Source of the DNA: Cryptomeria japonica
Lineage: Eukaryota; Streptophyta; Pinopsida; Cupressales; Cupressaceae
DNA length: 64,000 bases
Reading direction: 5' to 3'
Assembly: GCF_030272615.1 (NCBI RefSeq)
Contig: NC_081413.1
Span: 333,972,302-334,036,301 of the forward strand
Positions 47,942 through 59,824 of this stretch are shown here, piece after piece. The translations under genes and the position numbers were made by a program. Below the pieces are notes generated by a model. It was not told where the DNA came from and ran no database searches. It saw nothing but the letters and a program-made list of their open reading frames with translations. How positions within the stretch are numbered: the stretch's first letter is position 1; each line of letters opens with the position of its first letter.

Positions 47942-48256
47942 TTATTCATCTATATTGACCATAACTCGTTCTAATTCACCGAGAATGTCTTTAATGAAAA
48001 CCTTCTTGCATAATTTCACCACTGTATCCCTATCCTTCTCAAAATGCATTGCAAGGGCTAAAAACATAGCTGCAATATTTGAGTTTGCTCTGGTTTGGTC
48101 CTCGTTCATAATGAAATCCTTCCCTAGAAATTTCATTACCGCTCCAGAGATCAAAGGGTTCTGTTGGACAAGAATACCTCTCAGCCTCTCATCCTTAATC
48201 TCACCGATGAAGGCCATCTGATGTTTCAGCCCCAAAAGCCTGAGTGTCGTATCCAT
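47942..48256 (-). CDS. Putative LINE ORF3 (L1 copy)
   Basis: 104 codons from ATG 48256 (MDTTLRLLGLKHQMAFIG) to a stop. The first 50 residues align without gaps to MEATFTLHTEKKLVPFLG in L2 (52979) with 11 identities, including F.G at 16-18, D22, L25, G27 and LG at 44-45; later ALAMHFEK parallels AWACKFEP. After the stop the frame still reads PRDYDILIRKNIPVPRSP. No known domain recognised. It might encode an accessory LINE protein or be a captured host fragment. Confidence 0.4.
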   Translation of the reverse strand: MDTTLRLLGLKHQMAFIGEIKDERLRGILVQQNPLISGAVMKFLGKDFIMNEDQTRANSNIAAMFLALAMHFEKDRDTVVKLCKKVFIKDILGELERVMVNIDE

Positions 48257-48540
48257 TGTAGCTTAACAGAAAGAAAACTTAGCATTCTAAAATAGGACTC
48301 GCACTCTTAAAGCTGCCTAATGAGCAACTACTAAAGAGTAAATACAAAGCATGGAGTGCAAATTTCAAGGTGAAGATCATTATTGCTAACACCTGCAGCC
48401 ATCAAGCGAAGGGTACCTCAACTGTCCCATCACTGTAGGGACATAAACTCAACTTTGTAAAGAGCCGTCAAAAGGCCTTGATCGAGAAAGGAGGCTGACG
48501 TGTGATGTCCGGCAATAATATTTCATACGAAAACCGAAGT

Positions 48541-51290
48541 GTGAGGCCCCACCCTGACTCAGTCTGACATTTCAATGGTTTTTATGTTGAGACTATTATG
48601 GATGATTTATTTTTATGCATTTTGGATTTAGAACTTATATGATTCCATGATTGGGATAACATTGCTATATGTTGATGCTTCATTTATATGCTTTATGATA
48701 TAGAACACTACATGATTTTTTAGATAGGATGAAATTGTGGTGATAAATGTTGTTATTGGATTTGCAGGACTTTACTATGATGATAGAAATATGATGTATG
48801 TTTTATGTGGGGATCAAAATTATGAGAATTAGGATAAATTGCTTATGTGAAATTACTTGGATATAAGATGTATTAAATTGTTCAGATGTAAATTGTATGC
48901 AAGTGTTGATGTGTATTATTATTCTTGTGATTTATATTATATGAGGTTATTTGAAGTTACTAATGTGTAATTGAGATGTGCAGGAAGTTATCCATGTGAC
49001 CATGGAAATATTACGGAGAACCAAACCTAGACCTATGTATGTTTGTAAAACCAGGGTTTGTCTATTTGGAGAGACAACACCCTGTTTGTGTCATATTTTA
49101 TTCATAATAGTAAATGATGCATGTGTGTTAAGTGTTATTTAATTGATTTATGTAAATCCCACAAGAGACACGATTTCATGTATAATTTTGTAAAAGTATT
49201 TTTCTTGTGTCACTTGACACATGTGTGGATTTATGTTTGAAATTTTAAATTTGTCTCTTGGTGGAAATTGTTTAACTATAGCTTTTTCAATTAAAGTAAT
49301 GTGATGCCATAAATGCCTTGGGTAAAGAATCTTTGGGATGGTCAACATAGGTTTGACCCGAAAATAAACTTCAGAGGGGTTTAAAAAGGGTTAAATGGAC
49401 ACCTAGGGGTAGTTTAATAAGGTTTCCTAAGGCCCATAAGGTATACCTAAGGGTTAGGGGTAATTTTAGGCAAGTTTCTACTCCCATGTGACCTTTTAGA
49501 CACCCTAAAAGTGACTTTTCTAAGTTGTGCGAAAATTGAAATTAGAAGACTTGAACTAAGTTGTAAACCTTCCTTTTCGAATGAGAGTTCCCTTTCCCAT
49601 TTTACCTTTCCTTCCTTTTTAGTTTTTAGAAACTTGTGAGAACTCTCACAAAGGGCTTCTTAAGAAAGAATTAGAAAATTAGTGGGTAATCACCCACTCT
49701 CCATTTTTGGAGACAAAAGAATTTTGAAAAGAAAAAAGATAGATTTGGGATTGGAGAATTTGGCTAAAGGTAGAAAGAGAAGACTTGTGGAATTGGGCTG
49801 CTCATCCTCAACAAAACTAGCATACCTTTGGGCAGTTTAAGGTTGGTTCTATTTTGCTTATAATGTTTTCTTATTACATGTTGTTTTGAAAGAAATGTTG
49901 GTGTAAAAGACTAGTTTTCGTGTATGTTTTCTTGGAAATTTATTTGGTGTTTTGTGTTTATGAAATGTATGTGTTTTGGGAGTAATCAAGACCTCCTACT
50001 CTTAGGAGAGAGGATGGTCTTGTGGGTGGTAGAAGTGACAGCCCTCGAGTGAGAGGCTCTCGTTATGAGAGTGATCACAAGGGATTTTATGTGACCCTTG
50101 TTGCATGGCTTGTTTATGCATTGGGGGTCATAAGGAGGGAAATAAGGCATGAATGCCTTGGGGGGCATAAAGAATATGGGGTTGTTATACTTGATGTATT
50201 TGGTTTGCCATGAGGTGGCTATATGTTTTTCCATACTTGCAGTCTCCTCAGGGTACTTGGTCCACTACCACCCTTGAAAGGACATCACAATGAGTAGTGT
50301 AGTGTAGCTTGGGTTGGGATTGTGTTTGAGTTTGTGTATTCCCTTGTCTTTTATGTTTGCATGTGTGTTACCTGTCTAGGGATTAGTTCTCCGAGCTCGG
50401 GGGTGGCTACCGGTTAGCCTAGGCTGGGAGGTGAGCACTCCATGGTCATAGCTTTGATTTAATTGTAGGTTGTTAGAAGAAGAAAAGTAGGACAAGTAGC
50501 TGTGGCTGGATTTAGTTGTTGCAGAAAAATGTTGTAAATGTAATTAATACCCTTTGAAAGTCCTCATATATTTGGAATGAGAGACCTATTTGTAAAATAA
50601 CAATAAAGACTTGGGGATATGTTATTTTTTTTTATAAATGCAGTAATTATCATGTTATATTGCAGAAAAGAAAAAAAAAGGTTTATTTCTAAGTTCTAGT
50701 CCTAAAGTTTGAGATTAATTCTTGTAGAGTATTTAATATTTCTTGAAAAGAAAGGAGTTAAATTTTTTTTTTTAATCTTTAAGAAATGAAATAGGAAGAT
50801 AAAGAATTAGTTTAGCATGCATGTGAAAAAGACTGTAGATTCATCAAATAGATGTACGTAAAATTTATCTTAATACATTCTGTCATTTAAGTTACTTGTA
50901 GCAAATAAGGTCTAAAGATATTATAAGTTTTCCTATAGTTTATTTCAATAATTTCTATGCTTTATTAAGTTGCTGGTAAAATTATTGAATTTTATCGATT
51001 ATTTAATTGCAGAAAATTAGAAATCTAGAGTTATACAGATATTTGATTTTAGTATTTTTCATAGTCATTTAGTGATGGATAAGTTAATTAATCTGTCAGC
51101 TAAACATGGTAGAAAATAAAATTTAAGGAAATAAGTCTATCTGATTTTATTTTAGCTCCATGGCATATAAGAAGTTAAAAAAAATGTACTTTAATTTAAA
51201 CCCGATGACTATAACTTATCTGGTGAAAGTGTTTCATATACAGTAGTATCATTATATATTTACACAAAAAAAAAAACCTTGATCCAATAT
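48541..51290. other. LTR-like or unclassified repeat sequence
   Basis: Begins near TGTGAGGCCCCACCC (48553). 54955-54972 ends GGGCATGACACA, which could be the partner end of one long LTR holding later insertions, but this is uncertain. 49990-50460 is GC-richer with short ORFs and no recognised family. No gene supported. Confidence 0.3.
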
Positions 51291-51293
51291 GCA

Positions 51294-51298
<5 letters not shown>

Positions 51299-51345
<47 letters not shown>
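51299..51345. repeat. TA microsatellite
   Basis: About 23 uninterrupted TA units. Confidence 0.95.
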
Positions 51346-51418
51346 CTAGATTTATAAATAAACAAAAAAAAATAATTAAATAAACTTAAAAAAAAAAATT
51401 TATTTGCATGCATTTTCG

Positions 51419-51582
51419 GGGGGGGGGGGGGGGTCAGCCGGGGCCGAACCCACTGTGCACTGCACAGTAGTCGGCGACGCCACCCACTGTGCATTGCACA
51501 GTGGCCGGCGTGGCCGAGCCCACTGTGCAATGCATAGTGGATGGCGAGGGCCGAAACCATTGTGCATTGCATAGTGGGTGGC
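51419..51582. repeat. GC-rich array of four palindromic units after a G run
   Basis: A 15-base G run is followed by four units spaced 34-37 bases, each centred on CACTGTGCA-N-TGCACAGTG or a variant: 51451-51470, 51484-51504 (10-bp perfect arms), 51520-51540, 51557-51577. The surroundings are extremely AT-rich. Confidence 0.85.
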
Positions 51583-51828
51583 TTCGGCCACCTTGTCCCC
51601 CTAGCATCGCCCTCTCCCTTGCCATGGCTGCCGCTTTCAGGGTCTCGATCGGCCCTACAAAAAGAAAAACAAATTTCAAGCAAAAAAAAAGAGAGGAAAC
51701 CCTAGCCCGGGTAGGGCTAGGGTAAAAATGTGTTGATAAAAATAAGTTTTAAATAAAAATAATAGAAGAGCCTATTTTTATAATAAAAAAAAAATGGTTA
51801 GGGTTGCATGGGCAATACCCTGGGAAAC

Positions 51829-51844
51829 TAAATATATATATTAA

Positions 51845-51876
<32 letters not shown>

Positions 51877-51917
51877 CATATATATATATATGTATATATA
51901 TATATGTATATATATAC

Positions 51918-52007
<90 letters not shown>

Positions 52008-52030
52008 GTATGTATGTATATATATTATAT
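51829..52030. repeat. TA/CATA-rich microsatellite
   Basis: Interrupted TATATA and TACATATA runs over about 200 bases. Overlapping Tyr/Ile ORFs on both strands are artefacts. Confidence 0.95.
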
Positions 52031-52448
52031 ATTTTTTTTTTATCGGTAATTTTGGATATATTAATTTTCAGAAAATTTCAACAATCTGCTAGGGCCAAGA
52101 AGATATCAACATCAGCCCAAAAAATAGTTCGAACCTACTTTGTAGTTTCAGCTAACAGAAAATAGAAGTAAACTAGTACTGTGCATTAATGCACGAAACA
52201 TTATAGTAATCCATAAAAGTTTTTTTTTAACAGAAATTCAAAGAAGCATAAAGCAAAAAAGCTCTATAATTTGCACCATAGTCGCTCAGTCCGAATCGCT
52301 CTGGTTCGGCTTCTTCAACTCCATGTCATCGATGTCCGCCAACGCCTTCCCTTTGGCCGCTTCCGTCTTCATCTTCAGGATGCAGTCTAGGTTCCCAAAG
52401 TCTAGGTCACCTTCTAGACTGGCTAGGAACTGCACCGCTCTCCTCTCC

Positions 52449-53036
52449 TCATAACGGTCCCGGAGCTCTTCCCACCTCCATTCGCGCCACCACCTTCAAT
52501 GCCTTTAGCACCTCATCTATTCGAATCAGCTTCACACAAAGCTTCATGGCTTCCCAGCCAATATGAGATCGTTCCCTACATTGCTCCTTTAACTGACTCT
52601 CAGGTCCTCTGACAAACGGTAGAAACTCCTCGTTTGCTTCTCCTTCCCAGATGCAGATTCCAGTTTGGGGAATCACCCATTCCAGAATGGAGTCCAAATT
52701 GATTAGGAAATCCCCATCAATGAGCTTTGTCATTGTTAGTTTGACTTTCTCCACTTCGGGTTCGAATTTGCACGCCCATGCCATTATCAGGGAATAGAAT
52801 TCCATGTTTGTTCTATACTAGAAATGGATATGCACCAATTCCTCCCCCAGCATCAATCTAGCCACACTCCATAGCTTATCATCCTTGAATTTGAAGAGAC
52901 CCTGCAAAAATTTGTCCGAGACCTTTCCCAGAAACGGGACCAATTTCTTCTCTGTGTGAAGCGTGAAAGTTGCCTCCATTAAAAGCTGCTTGAAACCTGC
53001 AAAAAACCAGAAAACTAAACTGCAAAACACCAACAA
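52449..53036 (-). pseudogene. Putative LINE ORF3 (L2 copy)
   Basis: From MEATFTLHTEKK (ATG 52979; the frame is open upstream to 53036) through KFKDDKLWSVARLMLGEELVHIHF, one stop at 52818, then TNMEFYSLIMAWACKFEPEVEKV to 52449 in another frame. About 180 residues in all. It begins some 320 bases downstream of the RNase H end. Related to 47942-48256. No known domain recognised; composition is ordinary globular-like, not low complexity. Confidence 0.4.
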
Positions 53037-53300
53037 GCTTTATTAAACCGGATTTTGGCAAATGCAATGCGCAATAATCGAGTTTGTAATAAATCTGCCG
53101 TCATTTGCGACGTGGTTTAAATGTATGATCTGTGAAATAAATGGAAAGATATTTCACATCAGATTTCCTGCCCTCCGCCATTGTCTCAGACCAATATCTA
53201 TGCTTTGAACTGTCACATTTATTACCAAGCCAGTGGCATTGATTTCTCGTCCTTGTGAGCCGTCAAGCCTGCTTGCTTGTTTAGCTTTCCATGAACTGCA

Positions 53301-53800
53301 TTAATACCACTGCCATACACTCCCATTGCCCTTCCACCATCTGGCCACTTGATCTGACAAATCACATCCGACATTTGAGAGGAGATCCGCCACTACATTC
53401 GCACCTCTCCAGACGTGGGAAACTTGAAAAGCTTCAAATGAGGTGAGTTTTTCTTGTATTATCTCTATCCAATGAGCTAATTTCCAGGAAGGGGTGGTAC
53501 CTTTCGCTATTGAATTGATCACTACTTGGGAATCCCCTTCCAAATGTAGTTTGGACACTTTCATGTTAATAGCCAATTCTGTAGCCATTAGTGCTGCCTG
53601 TGCTTTCGCTTCGTTGTTTGACCCATTCTAAAGCCGTCGAGCCCCTTTGAATAGGATGATCCCCTTATCATCTCTTGCCGCTACTCCCACTCCGGAGATA
53701 CTCGGGTTTCCCTTAGACGCCCCGTCAAAGTTGATTTTAATCCACTCCTTAGCTAGCGGTTCCCATTTTGGCTCAATTTTTATTGATTCGGACAGGGGAC
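53301..53800 (-). pseudogene. LINE RNase H domain (L2)
   Basis: RVT_3-type RNase H. INFDGASKGNPSISGVGVAA holds the first Asp, NNEAKAQAALMATELA the Glu, LEGDSQVVINSI the second Asp, and VSHVWRGANVVADLLSN the C-terminal region, where Asp is retained. A stop at about 53631 lies between the first two blocks. The start is lost with the rest of ORF2. Confidence 0.8.
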
Positions 53801-53835
53801 TAACCCTCCAAGACCCATTAACGGGTTTTTTAAAA

Positions 53836-54155
53836 GGTTTGAACCAAGGATGTAAGCACTACAGGCAACAAGCCCCACTATTTCTCCAAGGTTCTCCCCA
53901 GGGTAATACTCCATTTTTTACATGGTAGAGATGAACCCGTGGGGGTTTGAACCTAGGTTGTAGGCACTACAGGCAAGAAGCCCCACCATTTCACCAAAGG
54001 GTCATCCCCTATAAAAAGGTTTGAACCAAGGATGTAAGCACTACAGGCAAGAAGCCCCACTATTTCTCCAAGGTTCTCCCCAGGGTAATACTCCATTTTT
54101 TACACGGTAGAGACGAACCCATTTGAACCTAGGTTGTAGGCACTACAAGCAAGAA

Positions 54156-54157
<2 letters not shown>
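53836..54157. repeat. 183-bp tandem duplication with internal half repeat
   Basis: GGTTTGAACCAAGGATGTAA at 53836 recurs at 54019 and is followed each time by 'gcactacaggcaa.aagccccactatttctccaagg'. A related half unit with GGTTTGAACCTAGG occurs at 53945 and 54123. The second copy is cut by the TA repeat at 54157. Confidence 0.85.
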
Positions 54158-54241
<84 letters not shown>

Positions 54242-54246
54242 ATATG
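54157..54246. repeat. TA microsatellite
   Basis: About 40 TA units, nearly uninterrupted. Confidence 0.95.
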
Positions 54247-55460
54247 GTTGTAAATAGATATATGAATGTATATATATATATAATTATAAAGGTGGAGATG
54301 TTATGAAATAAATATTAAATGGGATTAATGTTTATTCTTTTATAATTAAAAAAAAAAAATGATTAAGAAATAAATATTAATGGGGATTAATATTTATTCT
54401 TTTTTATTTTTTTTTGAAAATATTGAGATGTCATAAAATAAATATTAACGAGGTTAATATTTATTTTATTGAGATATTATGAATTAAATTTTAATGTAGT
54501 TAATATTTAATTGTGAATCTAAATGGGTTGAAAATATTTACAATTGAAATCTGTGGATTATTATAGATTTTTAATTAAATAAATTTAGATGTTTTAAATT
54601 TAAACCACTAGGGAATTTAAATTCTAAATGTAACTTAATGGGCTAAAGGATAAATTTTTAACTCTCCTAGACATAGATGCATGTGATTAAACGCTATAGG
54701 AAAATATGCATTTATAATTATGATCAACCCTTTAGTTGACCTAGTTTAATTTACTATTTAATTATTGACAAGTAGATTGAAGACACTCTTAAAACTAATC
54801 ATTAGAACTCCACTTTTATTTTAATAATTTTGATTACTTGAGCTAGTTAACTCTAAACATAGTTAAGACAAGACATGCTATCACATTTTATATTTGTCAA
54901 TTTAATGTTTTTAGAAGTTATGTTTAAATTTTTTTTTTATCCCATTCTTGCCTAAATTCTGGGCATGACACAAAGCTCTCCAACTATAGGGGTTCGGAAG
55001 AATATAGAGGTAGATAACTAGGTAGGCTTAAGTCTTAGAGGAAGGTCACCTTTACATCAATAATATTAGCTATATATCCATGCCGCACATACTTAGATAA
55101 AATATGAAAACATGTTTGTATACCTAAACTTATTAATGTATTGTTTAATCTCCTACTAGTCCTCAAGCTTATCTAGACAGGGCAGTGGGACAATATAAGG
55201 CTAGATTTAGGTATAGCCAAGTATGAAGGGGAAAATGAGGCTAGATAAATCACAAAGTATCTGTATGAATCTTTAAAACCTATCTAAATGAAGGCGAGAG
55301 GTAAGAAGATATATTCCTAGAAGGTTAAATAAATAATTGAATATTTAAGCAATGGCTCTTAGAATATATGGATAAGCGACTTACAGGATTTGAGCAAATA
55401 GAAAATGACTCTCAATCTAATGATAAGCCTGCAAGGATCTGAACCTGCCCAGATATGTAT
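54247..55460. other. AT-rich intergenic sequence
   Basis: No ORF supported. Repeated 'aaataaatattaa.g.gattaatatttatt' phrases occur at 54308-54470, and a possible LTR end GGGCATGACACA at 54960-54972. Confidence 0.4.
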
Positions 55461-55760
55461 ATGCTTGGAAATATATGTATATATATATATATAAAAATCT
55501 ATATCTAAATAAATATAAATATATATATGAGAATAGATATATGTGTATATATATATATATATATCTGAAGAAATATATGTGTATGTATGTATATACATAC
55601 ATTCATACAAACATACATCCTTACATACATACATATGATTGTATATATATATGTGTATGTCTGTATATATATGTATATGTGTATGTATGTATGAGTGTAT
55701 GCATGTGTTGTGTATGTGTATATATACACCCATATATATATATATATATATTAGAGAAAG
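55461..55760. repeat. TATA/TATG-rich low-complexity tract
   Basis: Mixed TA, TATG and CATA runs. The Tyr/Ile/His-rich ORFs on both strands (55359-55765) have no other content. Confidence 0.9.
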
Positions 55761-56336
55761 TATGAGATCGCACCAAATCTCCTTATAGATATATATATGG
55801 AAATGTAAACTATCTAGATATGCTTATAGATATATATGTAAGATTAATGATTATCTGATAGGAGACTAATAATATGAGCATCTGTGGAGGGAGAGCTATT
55901 CTATCCCTGATAGTTCTACAAAGGTTCTAGGTTGCAGGATTGGGAGATTTGTTTGTGTATGTAGATATAAATATAAGCCTATAGCATGACTGGATGGAAG
56001 GCTAACTTGAGGAGGATCTAGATGACAATTACCAAATACAAGTATAGGGTTGTTTTAAAAGAGGGGTCTCTTCGCGATCTTGAAGGTGGGGGTACTAACT
56101 AGATGAAGAGGAACGATTAAGATGAAATCAAGGGGTTAAGCCTCGCTGCCTAAGCTGAAGTGTGGGATAGCACGAATATGGAAATACTTCAATGAGTATA
56201 TGACTGAATGAATTGGAGGGTTCAGGGGAAGGTTTGAATAGGGGGCTAATCCGAGGTAACTAAGATCCAGGCAAGCGAGATGTGAGGGGAGGGAAGGCAC
56301 GAGGATGGATATTGGGGCAATGAAGAGGACCTGATC
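55761..56336 (-). other. 3' untranslated region of LINE L3 (probable)
   Basis: Downstream of the RNase H stop on the minus strand. C/T-rich on that strand, without an ORF and without a clear A-rich tail, so the end of the LINE is not located. No ORF3-like sequence is found here, unlike L1 and L2. Confidence 0.4.
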
Positions 56337-56921
56337 TTAGGTTGGCATAGAAAGGAGCTTGATGCCATCAGCTCCCAAGTTGGCTAGCTCATCCGCCCTT
56401 TTATTGCCTTCCCTATAGATATGATTAACTGTAAACCTATCAAAACCTTTGCATAATTCTATAGCCTTTGACAATAAGGAATTAAGTTTCCAATTAGGCA
56501 TGCTCCCTTTCCTTAGAGCATTGATAATTATAGCCGAATCTCCCTCAATATCTAAGAATTTAACTTCAAGTTTTCTGCATAAGAGCAAGCCTTCCACCAG
56601 GGCCATCAGTTCCACCCAGTTGTTTGTATTGATGCCAACATGAGAGGCAAGGGATGCTATTTCTTTGCCTTCCTAGTTATGAACAACGCATCCAATCCCA
56701 GCTTGCCCTGGGTTGCCCCAGGCAGCCCCATCAAAGTTTAGCTTCATCCACCCTTCACCAGGGGGCTGCCATCTGCATGTCGCCCTTGATTGGAGGCTGG
56801 CCATAGGGCCTACTCCTACAAAGGGAGGAAAGGACAAGCCCTTCCATAATTTTTTAATCTTTTCATCCCAGTAAGATATAGATGCATTTTTTAGTGAGCC
56901 TGAGGCAAGTCTATTGTTCAC
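56337..56921 (-). pseudogene. LINE RNase H domain (L3)
   Basis: Same reading frame as the RT at 58331-57084, separated by the stop at 57084. MKLNFDGAAWGNPGQAGIG carries the first Asp, NNWVELMALVEGLLLC the Glu, LDIEGDSAIIINAL the second Asp, VNHIYREGNKRADELANLGA the C-terminal His/Asp region. An in-frame stop at 56673 lies between the first block and the second. Would remove RNA after reverse transcription. Confidence 0.85.
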
Positions 56922-57083
56922 AAGCTCAGTGACAGATGACTCTATATTATTGATGATTCTTAGGACATCTAGTTTTTCATTATTAAAGAGATGCCTATTT
57001 CTCTCTTTCCAAAGTTCCCATATTATGGATGATGGAAGAGCTCTCCATAAACCTTCAAAGAGACAACCATGCCTAAGGAGAGG

Positions 57084-59824
57084 CTAGGCCATGAGCATTC
57101 CTAAGATGGTGTTGGGAAAGGCTGCAGACCATTCAAGTTTATTAGTGAACCAAATCCAACATTGATGAGCAAAGGGATAGTTAAGGAGTATATGATTGGT
57201 GTCCTCCTCATCTGCTTTGCAAAGGGGACATCTGCTAGGACCCTCATATCCCATACACCTAAATTTGTCCGTAGTGAGGAGTTTGCTTTGGATCGCCAGC
57301 CAGGATAAAATACATGCCTTAGGCGGACAATTTCTATCCCAGCAGAGATTCAATGGAAGCTCTGACTTAGGTCTTAAAAAATGTTTGGATATGTGAGAAT
57401 ACCCATCCTTGAAATTGTATTCCCCTCTTAAGGAACCCTCCCATATGAGCTTGTCCTCGTCATGACTTAAGACAAAGTTCCTAGATTTGAGAATTGACAT
57501 AAGTTTAAGCTTGTCCCTCTCCGGGATGGCTTCATCATCCCTTTCGATCCATTGCCAACCAGCCCCTTCCTTTGAAGGGGAGAGATAACATTTTAGCAAG
57601 GGTCCTTTATGTGATTCAAGAAAGGCCCGGGTGACCCCGAAGTCATGGATGTTTTCAATGGCTTTATACCCTCCCCAAGAATCTGACCAAAAGAGGGATT
57701 TGTCCCCGGACCCCAGGTTCCAGGTTAGCCTGTTAGAGATAATCTTCCTGCAATCGAGCATAAAATTCCAAAGGCAGGAACCTCTGGGGGGGTTGGTCTC
57801 CCTAAAGATTTGGATTGGATCATCTCCATTAAGGTATTTGAGGTTTAGTAATCTCGCCCATTTGAGGTGAGGAGATTTGAACAATCTCCAAACCAGCTTG
57901 GCCCCCAAGGCTCTACCTTGATCCCGTAGGTTTTTGATGCCAACACCACCATCCTCTTTGGGTGTACATATCTTATCCCAAGAAATGAGTGAGATTTTGT
58001 GGTTGCTATTAGCACCTTGCCAAAAGAAAGTTCTAAGATGCTTGTTGATCTCAGCAAGTTTGGAAGAAGATAGCTGTTGGAGGGAGAGCTGGTAAATGGG
58101 CATAGCTGATAAGACCGATCTAACCAAAGCAGCCCTACCGGCCGAAGAGAGCCATTTCCCCTTCCAAGTACTAATCCTAGACTTGATCTTGTCCACCAAG
58201 TTGTCCCATAAATTGGAGGATCTCTTGCCCCTGTCAAGGGGAATGCCTAGATATTTGCAAGGAAGGGATCCTTGACTAATTTCCAGGACATTGCAGATAT
58301 CCTTTCCTAAAAAGGGCTCTATGTTGAACAAAAAAAACTGCAGATTTGGCTAGATTTATCTCTTGACCCGAGGCTAACATGTAGGAATTAAGGATGTCTT
58401 TGAAGGCACGAGCCTCCCCCGTACAACCTTGCCCAAAAAGCATTGTGTCATCAACAAATTGCTGGTGGGTGAAGGGGGGGAGGCCACTGGTGATGGAAAT
58501 ACCTTGGATCCTCCCCTTCTCTTTGGCCATGGAAATTGATCTACCTAGGGCTTCAACCATGATGATGAAAAGGAAGGAGGACATAGGATCACCTTGCCTG
58601 AGCCCTCTCGAGCTACTAAAGAAACCTTCCGGGGAGCCATTAACCAGAACCGAGAATCTAGGGGTGGATATGCATTCGAAGATAAGGTTGATCCAAGTTT
58701 TGGAAAAGCCAAAGGCCTCCAAGCATTTGCATAGGAAGCGCCAGTCAACTTTATCATAAGCTTTACTTATGTCCAATTTGATTAGCATGCTCAGAGATTT
58801 GTTGAGCTGGACCGAATGAATGGCCTCCTAGGCAATAATAACCCCATCATAGATTGATCTATCCATTACAAAGCCAGTTTGTTCTTCGCTAATAATTAAT
58901 GGGAGGAGATTCTGGAGTCTAGCTGCTAAGGTTTTAGTTAAGAGTTTATATAGTGTTGCAGAGAGCAATTGGTCTGAAGTCATTAAAGCTATCCGGTTCT
59001 TCTTTTTTTGGAATGAGGGCAAGGAAGGTATTGTTGACTTCTTTGAGAATCTTACCCGAATTCCTTACCCCCTCTAAGGCATTCATGATTTCTGTCCCCA
59101 TAAAACCCCAACATTTTTGGAAAAAGCTGGTGGGGAAGCCATCTAGGCCCGAAGCCTTATCCGAATTCATCTTGAAGAGGACAGATTTGACCTCCTCCAC
59201 TGAGAATTTCTTTAATAGGGCTTGGTTGTGGTCATTGGTAATGATTTTTGGGAGGTTCTTAATAATATTGAGTTGGCCCCTAAGGTTGGAGCCTTCAAGA
59301 TTGTTTAAGATATTCTCATAGAACTTAACTGCCTCGGAAGCAACCTCATCCGGTTCAGATAGGATGGTTCCCTGGCAGTTCATGACCTTAGAGATTCGGT
59401 TGACCCCTCTCCTTTGCTTGGTACTATTGTGGAAGAACTTGGTGTTCTGGTCCCCATCACTCAGCCAAGTCTCCCTAGATTTTTGTTTCCAGAAGATCTC
59501 TTTGTAAGATAATATCTTTTCATACTCAGAGAGTAGGTCCTTTTCCTTAAGGAAGAGATGTTCATCCATCCCCTTCTCAAGTACCTCAATGTTAACCTTA
59601 TTAAGATCATTCTCTATTAGGTTTTTTTTGTCAAAGATGTTACCAAAATTGGTCCTATTCCACTCTAAGAGCTTCCTTTTTATAAGCTTTAACTTACTAG
59701 CAACAATAAACATCTTCAACCTTGAGAAAATGGAGCTACTCCACCACTTCTCAAGTAAGTTTAGAAAGTTGTCATCTCTAAACCACATATTCTCAAATTT
59801 GAAGGGGCATTTTTTAAGGGGCAT
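57084..59824 (-). pseudogene. LINE reverse transcriptase (L3)
   Basis: Three frame segments: 59824-58946, 59022-58276 and 58331-57084. The first holds the linker and RT start (KASGLDGFPTSFFQKCW; LALIPKKEEP). The second has EEQTGFVMDRSI, a stop at 58828, LDISKAYDKVDW, GLRQGDPMSSFLF and the active site FVDD. The third has the thumb and GIPLDRGKRS, with the zinc-finger-like CPLCKADEEDTNHILL before the RNase H. The shift at 58276-58331 coincides with an eight-A run on the plus strand. It would prime cDNA at the nicked target. Confidence 0.85.

Larger units (their letters stand above)
45664..48540 (-). mobile_element. LINE fragment L1, 3' part
   Basis: The left end, read on the minus strand, is TCTTGGCCTTGGCCTCTTAT followed by CGATAAAAAAATAAAAAATAA, an A-rich tail typical of plant LINE 3' ends. 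An ORF at 48256-47942 resembles one downstream of RNase H in L2. No RT or RNase H remains, consistent with 5' truncation. A TA/TATG microsatellite lies inside. The right limit is approximate. Confidence 0.5.
52033..53834 (-). mobile_element. LINE fragment L2, RNase H and 3' end
   Basis: 5'-truncated minus-strand LINE. RNase H 53800-53301, an ORF at 53036-52449, then a 3' end whose minus-strand tail reads ATTACCGATAAAAAAAAAAT at about 52033-52050, similar to the L1 tail. The right edge coincides with the 183-bp duplicated block. Confidence 0.65.

Noticed and set aside
51252-51683. Pro/Arg-rich 143-codon minus-strand ORF
   Set aside because: Produced by the GC-rich palindrome array, G run and TA repeat; no independent coding evidence.
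53836-54157. tRNA gene suggested by GGTTTGAACC
   Set aside because: No cloverleaf or A-box at the right distance is seen and the motif lacks the C of the B box consensus; the block is a duplication.
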